Part shown: one piece after another, positions 26,847 through 34,482 of the stretch | Numbering within the stretch: position 1 is the stretch's first letter | Layout: each line of letters starts with the position of its first letter | Origin: JACTOJ01 sp032335695 | Lineage (GTDB): Bacteria; Bacillota; Clostridia; Clostridiales; Clostridiaceae | Reading direction: 5' to 3' | Assembly (NCBI RefSeq): GCF_032335695.1 | Contig: NZ_JACTOJ010000005.1 | Span: forward strand, 1-64,000 | Length of the DNA stretch: 64,000 nt | Notes under the pieces: generated by a model | Seen by the model: only the letters and a program-made list of their open reading frames with translations | Told to the model about the DNA's origin: nothing | Databases searched by the model: none | Translations under genes and position numbers: made by a program

Positions 26847-28493
26847 ATGTTAAAGACAGAAAAAAAAGAAAAGAAGTTTTTAGGAATAGATCAACTATCT
26901 TTAAGGGGAATTCTTATAGGTATGTTGGGTTCCTGCATCATTACAGCTAGCTCAATGTATGTAGCACTTAGAATGAGTTCTTTGCCTTGGCCAACGATAT
27001 TTGTTGCAATATTATCTATGGCTATACTTAAGGCTTTAGGAAATACGAATTTTAATGAAATAAACATAACTCAAACTGCCATGTCTGCTGGTGCTATGGT
27101 AGCTGGTGGTATCGCTTTCACCATACCTGGCTTATGGATAACTGGTGTATGGAAGGATGTTAATATAAAAGGAAGTCATTTTTATATGGTACTTATGATA
27201 TCACTAGCAGGTATGATTTTGGGTACTATATTAACTTATTTATTAAGAAAAAAATTTATAGAGGAAGAAAAGCTGCCTTATCCAATAGGAGAAGCTGCGG
27301 CTGAAACTATTACTACAGGAGACGAAGGCGGAAAAAAGGCTAAGGTTCTTTTTGGAACCATGGGTCTTTCGGCTATTTTTACATATTTAAGAGATAATCT
27401 AATGGTGATTCCTACGGCAGTCACATCGAAATTTTTATATGCTAGAAATTATTATGTAGGTGTTTGGCTTTCACCTATGGCCATCGGTATTGGTTATATT
27501 ATTGGATGGTTATACACTGGAGTATGGTTTCTAGGCTCCGTAATATCCTATTTATTAATAGTTCCTCTTGGAACATATTTCCACATATTTGCTAATGCAG
27601 CTGATGCTGTAGCTTTTAAAAATACAGTGGGAATAGGATTGATGGTAGGAACTGGCATAGGGATTCTTATCTCTTTCATAATAAAAAGTATAAAAAATAA
27701 TGAGAAAAAAAGTATAAATACTAAAGGTTTTTTATCCGAAATATCTTACAAGGGAAAAATGCTGATGTTAATATCAACATTAATAGCTTTTATTTTAAGC
27801 ATACTATGTAACATTAGTGTGATAGCGTCCTTGCTTCTGATAATAGGTGTATTTATTACTTCAGCTATGGCTGCTACTATAACTGGAGAAACAGGTATTA
27901 ATCCTATGGAGGTATTTGGTATTATAGTGCTTTTGGCTATAAGAGTATTAGTAAATTTAAATGCTACTTCAGCATTTTTAGTGGCAGGTTGTGTAGCTGT
28001 TTCTTGCGGATATGCGGGAGACCTTTTAAATGAATATAAGGTAGGCTATAAAATAGGAACAAACCCTAAAGCGCAATTAATCTCACAAATTGCTGGTGGA
28101 CTTGTGGGTACTGTTGTAGCAGCAGCAGCTCTTTTTGCTATAATAGGGCAATTTGGAGGAGTTGGAGCTGATAAGAAGTTGCCAGCAGGTCAAGCTTTTG
28201 CTGTGAGCCAAATGGTAAATGGAATAGGGGATACAAAAGTATTTATTATAGCATTGATTGTAGGCGTAATATTATATTTGCTTAGGATACCATCCATGAC
28301 TTTAGGACTAGGAATGTATCTTTCTTTTGAGATTTCTTCAGCAGTATTTATAGGCGGATTAATAAGATTTATAGTGGGTAAGTTTAAAAATAATTCTATA
28401 GAAACAGGAAATATTGCAGCTTCAGGTTTATTGGGAGGAGAAGGTATAACTGGCGTGGCTGTAGCTATTATAAAGATGTTCATGGCAGGATAA
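26847..28493 (+). CDS. OPT-family oligopeptide transporter
   Basis: A 548-residue polytopic membrane protein of the OPT (oligopeptide/iron-siderophore) family. Visible family features are SLRGILIGMLGSCIITASSMYVAL at the N-terminus in a first helix, LPYPIGEAAAE, and SMTLGLGMYLSF near the C-terminus, with about 14 hydrophobic segments. Bacterial OPT proteins import small peptides or related compounds by proton symport; the substrate is unknown. AGGAGTG is 7 bases from ATG 26847; a GTG at 26838 lies within that ribosome site. The pantothenate kinase gene follows after 18 bases, an unusual partner. Confidence 0.85.
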   Translation: MLKTEKKEKKFLGIDQLSLRGILIGMLGSCIITASSMYVALRMSSLPWPTIFVAILSMAILKALGNTNFNEINITQTAMSAGAMVAGGIAFTIPGLWITGVWKDVNIKGSHFYMVLMISLAGMILGTILTYLLRKKFIEEEKLPYPIGEAAAETITTGDEGGKKAKVLFGTMGLSAIFTYLRDNLMVIPTAVTSKFLYARNYYVGVWLSPMAIGIGYIIGWLYTGVWFLGSVISYLLIVPLGTYFHIFANAADAVAFKNTVGIGLMVGTGIGILISFIIKSIKNNEKKSINTKGFLSEISYKGKMLMLISTLIAFILSILCNISVIASLLLIIGVFITSAMAATITGETGINPMEVFGIIVLLAIRVLVNLNATSAFLVAGCVAVSCGYAGDLLNEYKVGYKIGTNPKAQLISQIAGGLVGTVVAAAALFAIIGQFGGVGADKKLPAGQAFAVSQMVNGIGDTKVFIIALIVGVILYLLRIPSMTLGLGMYLSFEISSAVFIGGLIRFIVGKFKNNSIETGNIAASGLLGGEGITGVAVAIIKMFMAG

Positions 28494-28511
28494 CAAAGGA
28501 AGGGATGCGGA

Positions 28512-29354
28512 ATGAGTAATATTGTAGGCATAGATGTAGGGGGAAGCACAACAAAGATTGTAGGACTTAAAGATGGAGAAATTTACAGTCCTATGCTTGT
28601 AAGAGCAGGAGATCCATTGTCTTCTATATATGGAGCTTTCGGTAAGTTTTTAAACGTAAATAAATTATCAATTCCTAACGTAGATAAAATTATGGTTACA
28701 GGAGTTGGAGCATCTTATTTGACAGATAAAATATATGGAATACCTACTGTTAAGGTTGATGAATTTAATTCTATAGGCAAAGGTGGATTATTTATAAGTA
28801 AGCTTAATAGAGCCATAATAGTTAGTATGGGAACTGGAACTACTTATGTTATGGCGGATGAATCAGGAGTCACTCATATGGGTGGTACTGGTGTTGGTGG
28901 AGGCACATTACTAGGACTTTCAAATACCATGTTAAATGTGAGAGATTTTAATGATTTAATAAAGACGGCACAAAACGGCAATTTAGTTAATATTGATCTA
29001 AACATTGAAGACATAACCACGGATATAAATGAAAACTTGCCATTAGATGCAACAGCATCTAACTTTGGAAAGATAAGTGATTTGGCTTCTAAGTCAGATT
29101 TAGCTTTAGGCATAATAAATTTGGTATTTCAAACTATAGGGGTAATATCGGTTTTTGCTACAAAAATATATAATTTAAACGATATTGTTCTTACAGGAAA
29201 TCTAGCAAATGTTCCACAAGCTAAAGAAATATTCAAAAGAGTAGCAGATATGTTTCATGTTAAATTTTATATATCAGAGAATGCCGAATTTGCTACGGCA
29301 GTGGGAGCTGCCTTAATGCATAATGAAAAAGAGAAATGTTTTAATATACAATAA
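28512..29354 (+). CDS. coaW: Type II pantothenate kinase
   Basis: Phosphorylates pantothenate in the first step of CoA synthesis. The 280-residue ASKHA-fold protein has GIDVGGSTTKIVGL for phosphate binding, MVTGVGASYL, VSMGTGTTYV and GGTGVGGGTLLGLSNTML, as in the staphylococcal CoaW/eukaryotic-type enzymes, which resist CoA feedback. AAGGAAGGG precedes the ATG. It appears co-transcribed with the OPT transporter. A strong terminator follows. Confidence 0.88.
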   Translation: MSNIVGIDVGGSTTKIVGLKDGEIYSPMLVRAGDPLSSIYGAFGKFLNVNKLSIPNVDKIMVTGVGASYLTDKIYGIPTVKVDEFNSIGKGGLFISKLNRAIIVSMGTGTTYVMADESGVTHMGGTGVGGGTLLGLSNTMLNVRDFNDLIKTAQNGNLVNIDLNIEDITTDINENLPLDATASNFGKISDLASKSDLALGIINLVFQTIGVISVFATKIYNLNDIVLTGNLANVPQAKEIFKRVADMFHVKFYISENAEFATAVGAALMHNEKEKCFNIQ

Positions 29355-29367
29355 AAGTTAGTTCTAA

Positions 29368-29418
29368 ATATACCTCAGAGTTATTAGTCAATATAACTCT
29401 GAGGTATATTTTTTTTCG
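29368..29418 (+). terminator. Intrinsic terminator after the pantothenate kinase gene
   Basis: ATATACCTCAGAGTTAT (29368-29384) pairs with ATAACTCTGAGGTATAT (29393-29409), a 17-bp stem followed by TTTTTTTT. Confidence 0.92.
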
Positions 29419-29532
29419 ATTAAAATACAGTTAAAAATGTGTAAAGAAATATATGAATAACACGATACTAATAATATATAATTAAAAAATAATTAAAAAA
29501 AATGTATAAACGTGGTATGTGGAGGGAGCTTA

Positions 29533-30291
29533 ATGGATAAAAATTATATAAAAGGTGACTTGTTTATAATAACAGACAAACATATAGGACATGATTTTTA
29601 TTTATATCCTTATACTCAACAGAATGAAGAAAGCACACGAATATCAGAAGAGGAAAATGAAATAAAAAAGCAAGTAACAAATATAAATGATATTTGTAAA
29701 GGAAAATTATTAACTATATATAAAAATAATCTATTAGTAGAAACTTATGAATTAAATAAGTCTTTCATTAAAGAAGGAGAAAATATAAATGTGAAATTAC
29801 ATAAAAATGATAAAGCATATGAGTGTTCAATAAAAGTTTTAGGAATTAAACGAGAGGATAGCAAATTACGCTTGGTTTTAGGCTCTCCTATTGTAGAAAG
29901 AGAGCTAGATAGAAGAAACTTCTTTAGAATTAAGCTTTCCATGCGAATTAGATATAGCGTTGTTCCCGAAGGACTATATAATAGCCTATTAGATGTTCCT
30001 AAAGGCTGTTTTTTAAAAACTAAAAAATCTATTACCTTGGATATCAGTGCCGGTGGAATAAAAATAATATCAGAAGACTATTGTGAAGAAAATAGATATG
30101 TTTTGATATCAATATATTTACCGGATAAAATAGATATACTTTGTAAAGTAGTGCGTGTAGAACCTTATAAAAATGAAGGTAAACTGATTTTATCTATGGA
30201 ATATGTGAATTTAGATGAAATTATCAGAGATAGATTGGTGGAATTTGTAATTAAGAACGAGGCTGCAAGAATTAGAAAAAATAAGAAATAA
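29533..30291 (+). CDS. PilZ-domain c-di-GMP-binding protein, YcgR/YpfB-like
   Basis: A 252-residue two-domain protein. The N-terminal YcgR-type domain (about 1-125) is followed by a PilZ domain with the c-di-GMP motif RRNFFR (RxxxR) and DISAGGI (DxSxxG). Proteins of this shape slow flagella or alter envelope functions when c-di-GMP is bound. GGAGGGAG precedes ATG 29533; the longer frame from 29512 overlaps the ribosome site. No flagellar genes are in the window. The HD-GYP protein at 37 kb would be a possible c-di-GMP hydrolase in the same cell. Confidence 0.85.
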   Translation: MDKNYIKGDLFIITDKHIGHDFYLYPYTQQNEESTRISEEENEIKKQVTNINDICKGKLLTIYKNNLLVETYELNKSFIKEGENINVKLHKNDKAYECSIKVLGIKREDSKLRLVLGSPIVERELDRRNFFRIKLSMRIRYSVVPEGLYNSLLDVPKGCFLKTKKSITLDISAGGIKIISEDYCEENRYVLISIYLPDKIDILCKVVRVEPYKNEGKLILSMEYVNLDEIIRDRLVEFVIKNEAARIRKNKK

Positions 30292-30303
30292 AATAAGATT
30301 GCA

Positions 30304-30333
30304 TTGAAAAAAACCTTATCTTGGATGTATAAT
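30304..30333 (+). promoter_or_regulatory. Sigma-A promoter of the SPFH/zinc-ribbon operon
   Basis: TTGAAA (30304-30309) and TATAAT (30328-30333) with an 18-base spacer, directly after the PilZ gene. Confidence 0.65.
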
Positions 30334-30357
30334 ATAATTGCATTATTCAACATATGT

Positions 30358-30393
30358 AAAATTTAATACTGTTTGGTATTAAATTTTCTTTTA
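30358..30393 (+). terminator. Hairpin between the PilZ and SPFH genes
   Basis: AAAATTTAATAC (30358-30369) pairs with GTATTAAATTTT (30376-30387), followed by CTTTT. It lies downstream of the promoter at 30304, so it could end the PilZ transcript and also act in the SPFH leader. Confidence 0.6.
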
Positions 30394-30409
30394 GTATAGG
30401 AGTGAGTAT

Positions 30410-31702
30410 ATGGCAATTGTGGAAGTTATTAAATACAATGGAAGTAATGATGTTTTTGCATGGAAATATCCTAATGAGGAGATAGGAACATGGTCACAGC
30501 TTGTTGTTAATGAATCGCAGGAGGCTATTTTATTTAAAGGCGGAGAGGCTTTGGATATATTTACAAGTGGAACTCATACGCTATCAACTCAAAATATACC
30601 AATTTTAAATAAAATCATAAATTTACCTTTTGGGGGAAGGTCGCCTTTTACTGCAGAGGTTTGGTATATTAATAAGGGGTTTTCATTAGATATAAAATGG
30701 GGAACGGCTACCCCAATACAGTTACAGGATCCTAAATATAAAATACTTATAAAAGTTAGAGCCTTCGGTCAGTTTGGTATTCAAATAGAAAACTCAAGAA
30801 AATTTTTAATTAAGCTAGTAGGCACCACATCTTCCTTTTCAAAGGATACATTACTTAAATATTTTAGGGGTTTATATTTGACTAAGTCTAAAGATGCTAT
30901 ATCTTCTTACTTAATAGATAAGCAGATAAGCATGTTAGAAATTAATGCTCATTTAGAAGAACTTTCAGATTATATAAAAGAAAAAATGAAACCTGTTATG
31001 GGTGAATATGGAATAACTTTAGTTGATTTTTATGTTAATGATATTAACGTACCAGAAGATGATCCAGGAGTAATTAAATTGAGAGATGCTTTAGCTAAGC
31101 GTGCTGAGATGGACATTGTAGGATATAGTTACAATGAAGAACGTTCTTTTAACACTATGGATGATGCAGTTAAAAATAATCATGGATTATCCTCCGATAT
31201 AATGAGTGCAGGTGTAGGATTCGGAATAGGACAAGGCATTGGAGCTAATGTTGGACGAATGGCTCAAAATATTACAGCAGATCCTGTCAAAAAAAATTGT
31301 CCAAACTGTAATGCAGCTATGGATGCTAAACAAAGATTTTGTGGACTTTGTGGCTTTGACACCGAAAAGATGCACAATGAAAAAGTTGCTGCGTCAGACA
31401 AGGTAATTTGTAGTGAATGTGGTGCTACATATTCTACAAATTTTAAATTTTGCCCAGAGTGTGGCAATGTATATAATCCATGTCCTAAATGTCATGCAGA
31501 TGTTAAAGAAGGCGCAAGCGTATGTCATCAATGTGGAGCGAGCATGCCTAAAAATTGCAGTAATTGTGGCTGCTTAATAGAAAATGAAAATATTAAATTT
31601 TGTCCAGAATGTGGAACTTCTCTCGTAAAGATATGTTCTAGCTGTGGTGTGGAAATAAAAGGTGACCCTAAGTTTTGTCCGGAATGCGGCAATAAGTTAT
31701 AA
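30410..31702 (+). CDS. SPFH-domain protein with five C-terminal zinc ribbons (YdjI-like)
   Basis: A 430-residue protein. Residues about 20-270 form the SPFH (virion-core-like) domain seen in B. subtilis YdjI. Residues about 297-430 hold five pairs of CxxC knuckles, for example CPNCNAA...FCGLCG, CSECGAT...FCPECG and CSSCGVE...FCPECG, each a probable zinc site. A Gly-rich stretch with GVGFGIGQGIG links the two parts. YdjI acts with PspA and YdjG/YdjH in a membrane-stress complex in Bacillus; the two small genes that follow here may be the local partners. AGGAGTG precedes the ATG. Confidence 0.8.
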   Translation: MAIVEVIKYNGSNDVFAWKYPNEEIGTWSQLVVNESQEAILFKGGEALDIFTSGTHTLSTQNIPILNKIINLPFGGRSPFTAEVWYINKGFSLDIKWGTATPIQLQDPKYKILIKVRAFGQFGIQIENSRKFLIKLVGTTSSFSKDTLLKYFRGLYLTKSKDAISSYLIDKQISMLEINAHLEELSDYIKEKMKPVMGEYGITLVDFYVNDINVPEDDPGVIKLRDALAKRAEMDIVGYSYNEERSFNTMDDAVKNNHGLSSDIMSAGVGFGIGQGIGANVGRMAQNITADPVKKNCPNCNAAMDAKQRFCGLCGFDTEKMHNEKVAASDKVICSECGATYSTNFKFCPECGNVYNPCPKCHADVKEGASVCHQCGASMPKNCSNCGCLIENENIKFCPECGTSLVKICSSCGVEIKGDPKFCPECGNKL

Positions 31703-31723
31703 ATTTAGAAAGAAGAGTTGTCT

Positions 31724-32077
31724 ATGGGATTAATAAATTTTTTCAAAAAAACTTATGAAAAAGGCGGGGAAAGCGCAGCTGCTTCAAGCAAGGAAATTCT
31801 TAAACAATGTGAGAATATGGTGTTTTCCTTAAAAAATACGGATGAATATAATATGTTTTCCGAAGAGTTAAATGATTTATTAGAGGAGATTAAGTATAGT
31901 GATGTTACTTCTGAAAAGTATACTAAGGAATTTGAAATTGTTGAAAAAATACAAAAGCTTTCAGAGGATTTAGAATATTATTCAAATAGTATAATTGATG
32001 AAAAAAAAGTAAAAGAATCTATAAAAGCTATTGTTAAATTAGTAAAAGAAAGAAATTTTCAGATTAGGCAGCATTAA
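31724..32077 (+). CDS. Small helical protein of the SPFH operon
   Basis: A 117-residue, highly charged protein without a signal peptide or membrane segment; predicted almost wholly helical with heptad-like spacing. I recognise no family. It lies 21 bases after the SPFH gene and 12 before the membrane zinc-ribbon gene, so it probably belongs to the same complex. ATG 31724 follows AGAAGAG; a TTG at 31718 is an alternative. Confidence 0.7.
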   Translation: MGLINFFKKTYEKGGESAAASSKEILKQCENMVFSLKNTDEYNMFSEELNDLLEEIKYSDVTSEKYTKEFEIVEKIQKLSEDLEYYSNSIIDEKKVKESIKAIVKLVKERNFQIRQH

Positions 32078-32089
32078 GGGGGATTTTAT

Positions 32090-32641
32090 ATGTCAAATGA
32101 ATTGATTATTGGACAAGATGTTCTAAGTAAAAGTAAAAAATTTAACAGAAGAATGATATATGGAATAGTAAGCATACTCTTTGGGGTGTTTGGATTTTTT
32201 GACGAATTGACTAACAAAACTGAAGGAATGGCAAGTGGAATTTTATTAGCATTAATTTTTATAGTAGTTGGAATAATTGTTTATAGAAAAGCTAGTGCAT
32301 CTAAAGCATTTATTTCTAGAGTGAGACAATATATTAGTATGCTTCAAAATGATCCTAACACAGAAATTAATCATATAGCGGAAATAAGTTCTCAAAACTC
32401 TGATTTAGTAAAAAAAGATATTTTAAAAATGATAGAAGAAAGATACATTATAGGAGCATATATTGATAATCAATCAAATAAAGTGATTTTTAATAATAAT
32501 GAGGGTACTGGAAAATCAGAGCCTAATAATCGAACTTTTGTTACTGTTAAATGCAGCAATTGTGGTGCAGAAAATCAGATTAAACAAGGAAGTACAGGTG
32601 AATGTGAGTATTGCGGATCACCTATAAGTGATAACCAATGA
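32090..32641 (+). CDS. Membrane protein with C-terminal zinc ribbon (YdjG/YdjH-like role)
   Basis: A 183-residue protein with two membrane helices near the N-terminus (YGIVSILFGVFGFF and ILLALIFIVVGIIVY, about residues 23-65), a soluble helical domain, and a terminal zinc ribbon CSNCGAENQ...CEYCGSPI. Membrane anchor plus zinc ribbon next to an SPFH/zinc-ribbon protein recalls the YdjG-YdjH-YdjI set of Bacillus, but I cannot assign exact orthology. GGGGG precedes the ATG. The trpS promoter follows at once. Confidence 0.75.
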   Translation: MSNELIIGQDVLSKSKKFNRRMIYGIVSILFGVFGFFDELTNKTEGMASGILLALIFIVVGIIVYRKASASKAFISRVRQYISMLQNDPNTEINHIAEISSQNSDLVKKDILKMIEERYIIGAYIDNQSNKVIFNNNEGTGKSEPNNRTFVTVKCSNCGAENQIKQGSTGECEYCGSPISDNQ

Positions 32642-32648
32642 AAATAAA

Positions 32649-32678
32649 TTGACAATTTAGTGATGAAGATTATATAAT
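32649..32678 (+). promoter_or_regulatory. Sigma-A promoter of the trpS T-box transcript
   Basis: TTGACA (32649-32654) and TATAAT (32673-32678), spacer 18. Start near 32685. Confidence 0.8.
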
Positions 32679-32684
32679 TATGTT

Positions 32685-32947
32685 AAATCCTATGATTAGG
32701 AAGAGTAGCTAAGTTTAATTCATCAAAGCGAATTGAGAAGGGTGTAAGCTCAATATGAAAACTATAGTGAATGGGCCTAGGAGGAATGTAGGGAAATTTT
32801 TTAAAGTACCTATTATCGTAAACTTCACGTTATAGAAGTTAGAGTACAAATGTGCTTGAATATGAGAGGCAGTATTTTGCTGCAAATTAGGTGGTACCGC
32901 GAGTTAACTTCGTCCTATTTATTTATAGGATGGAGTTTATTTTTTAC
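32685..32947 (+). promoter_or_regulatory. T-box riboswitch upstream of trpS
   Basis: A leader of about 260 bases carries the signature T-box AGGTGGTACCGCG (32889-32901), which pairs with the uncharged tRNA acceptor end. A terminator follows: AACTTCGTCCTAT (32906-32918) with ATAGGATGGAGTT (32925-32937) and then TATTTTTTA. The upstream part can form the long stem I; the likely specifier is TGG (32772-32774, followed by G), which fits tRNA-Trp, though I could not fold stem I to prove the specifier loop. Uncharged tRNA-Trp would switch on trpS. Confidence 0.92.
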
Positions 32948-32971
32948 TTAAGTTTATTAAGAGGTGATAAA

Positions 32972-33994
32972 ATGGAGAAGGAAATCATATTGACTGGAGA
33001 CAGACCAACAGGAAAATTACATTTAGGGCATTATGTAGGATCTTTAAAAAATAGAGTAAAACTTCAAAACACAGGAGCATATGATACCTATATAATGATT
33101 GCAGACCAGCAAGCCTTAACAGACAATGCCAAAGACCCCCAGAAAATAATTGATAATCTCATAGAAGTTGCATTAGATTATTTAGCTGTAGGGTTAGATC
33201 CTAAGCTTTCAACAATATTTGTTCAATCTCAAATTCCGGAGCTTTCAGAGCTTACCATGTACTATTTGAACCTAGTTACGGTTTCAAGATTACAAAGGAA
33301 TCCTACAGTTAAAGAAGAAATAAAGCAAAAAAATTTCGAGTTAAGCGTTCCAGCAGGATTTTTTGTATATCCTGTAAGTCAAGCTGCGGATATAACAGCT
33401 TTTAAAGCTTCTTGTGTACCAGTAGGAGAGGATCAGCTTCCAATGATTGAACAGACAAGAGAAGTGGTTAGGAGCTTTAATTCTATTTATGGGGAGGTTT
33501 TGGTAGAACCTAAGGCATTAGTACCTGAAAGTGGTGCCAGCAGCAGACTTCCAGGAATAGATGGAAAAGCTAAAATGAGCAAATCAATGGGAAATGGGAT
33601 ATATCTTTCAGATGATCCAGATACTTTAAAAAAGAAAGTTATGAGTATGTTTACGGATCCAAAGCATATAAGGGTAGAAGATCCAGGTCAAGTTGAGGGA
33701 AATGTTGTATTTACCTATCTAGATGTATTTTGTGAAGATAAACAAATTCTTGAAGAAATGAAAGCTCATTATACTCGCGGTGGATTAGGAGATATGAAAA
33801 TAAAAAAATATCTTAATGAAATACTTCAAGCTGAACTTGAACCAATAAGAAATAGAAGAAAAGAATATGAGAATGATATATCAGAAGTAAAGAAAATATT
33901 ATATAATGGAAGTATAAAGGCAAAAGAAAAGGCGTCACAGACATTGAAAGAAGTTAGAGATGCCATTGGTATTGAATATTTTAAAAATCTATAA
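32972..33994 (+). CDS. trpS: Tryptophanyl-tRNA synthetase
   Basis: A class I synthetase that charges tRNA-Trp. The 340-residue protein has the HIGH-type motif HLGHYVGSL, and AKMSKSMGN as KMSKS. GAGGTGATAAA precedes ATG 32972; the reading frame is open upstream to 32891, but that part is the T-box terminator and not coding. Single-gene unit under T-box control. Confidence 0.96.
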   Translation: MEKEIILTGDRPTGKLHLGHYVGSLKNRVKLQNTGAYDTYIMIADQQALTDNAKDPQKIIDNLIEVALDYLAVGLDPKLSTIFVQSQIPELSELTMYYLNLVTVSRLQRNPTVKEEIKQKNFELSVPAGFFVYPVSQAADITAFKASCVPVGEDQLPMIEQTREVVRSFNSIYGEVLVEPKALVPESGASSRLPGIDGKAKMSKSMGNGIYLSDDPDTLKKKVMSMFTDPKHIRVEDPGQVEGNVVFTYLDVFCEDKQILEEMKAHYTRGGLGDMKIKKYLNEILQAELEPIRNRRKEYENDISEVKKILYNGSIKAKEKASQTLKEVRDAIGIEYFKNL

Positions 33995-34039
33995 AAAATA
34001 CTATAGTAATTATTCATACAGTCGGCAGGAGATGATTTT

Positions 34040-34321
34040 ATGCTAGAAAAAGCCAAAGATATATCTGAACTATTAAAGGTGTTAGCTAATGAAAATAGGT
34101 TACTTATAGTCTGTAATCTATTAGAGAGGCCTATGACAGTAAGTGAACTTCATGAGAAGATAAATAATTTAACACAGCCTGCGCTATCTCAGCATTTATC
34201 AATTTTAAAGGCCAACAAGATATTGGATTCTACTAAAAATGGTTTAACCATAACATATTATATTAAGGATCATAAAATAGAGAATATAATTCATGCTCTA
34301 AAAGAAAATTATTGTGAATAG
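34040..34321 (+). CDS. ArsR-family regulator of the YgaV/BigR/SqrR (persulfide-sensing) type
   Basis: A 93-residue winged-helix repressor. It carries the two cysteines that define the sulfide/persulfide-responsive branch: Cys29 in LLIVCNLLE and Cys92 in KENYCE, at the same places as in E. coli YgaV. No ArsR metal box (ELCVCDL-like) is present. In this branch reactive sulfur links the two thiols and releases DNA. The recognition helix is LTQPALSQHLSILKANK. The neighbouring gene encodes a rhodanese/TusA/DsrE fusion, as expected for a target. GGAGATG precedes the ATG. A terminator separates it from that gene. Confidence 0.82.
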   Translation: MLEKAKDISELLKVLANENRLLIVCNLLERPMTVSELHEKINNLTQPALSQHLSILKANKILDSTKNGLTITYYIKDHKIENIIHALKENYCE

Positions 34322-34339
34322 TGCAATCTAATAATTGAG

Positions 34340-34387
34340 GATATGTAATTTCTTTGAATAAAAGAAGTTGCATATCTTTTATTTTTC
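34340..34387 (+). terminator. Terminator after the ArsR-like gene
   Basis: Bases 34340-34355 (GATATGTAATTTCTT) pair with 34362-34376 (AAGAAGTTGCATATC) with two mismatches, followed by TTTTATTTTT. Confidence 0.7.
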
Positions 34388-34390
34388 TAT

Positions 34391-34443
34391 TGAATATAAA
34401 AAAAATTATGGTATTATATAAGTAATTAAGAATATATTAATAT
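34391..34443 (+). promoter_or_regulatory. Probable promoter and palindrome before the CoA-disulfide reductase gene
   Basis: TTGAAT and TATTAT spaced 16 bases lie around 34390-34418, and a perfect 10-bp palindrome ATATTAATAT is at 34434-34443, near the predicted start. BigR/YgaV-type operators are A/T-rich inverted repeats at such positions, so this is a candidate site for the adjacent ArsR-like protein. Confidence 0.4.
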
Positions 34444-34482
34444 TATAATAAATTAATACCTGTATAGATAAGGAGCGTTTTT

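Noticed and set aside
32891..32971. N-terminal extension of trpS
   Set aside because: This stretch is the T-box and terminator; homology begins at ATG 32972 behind a good ribosome site.
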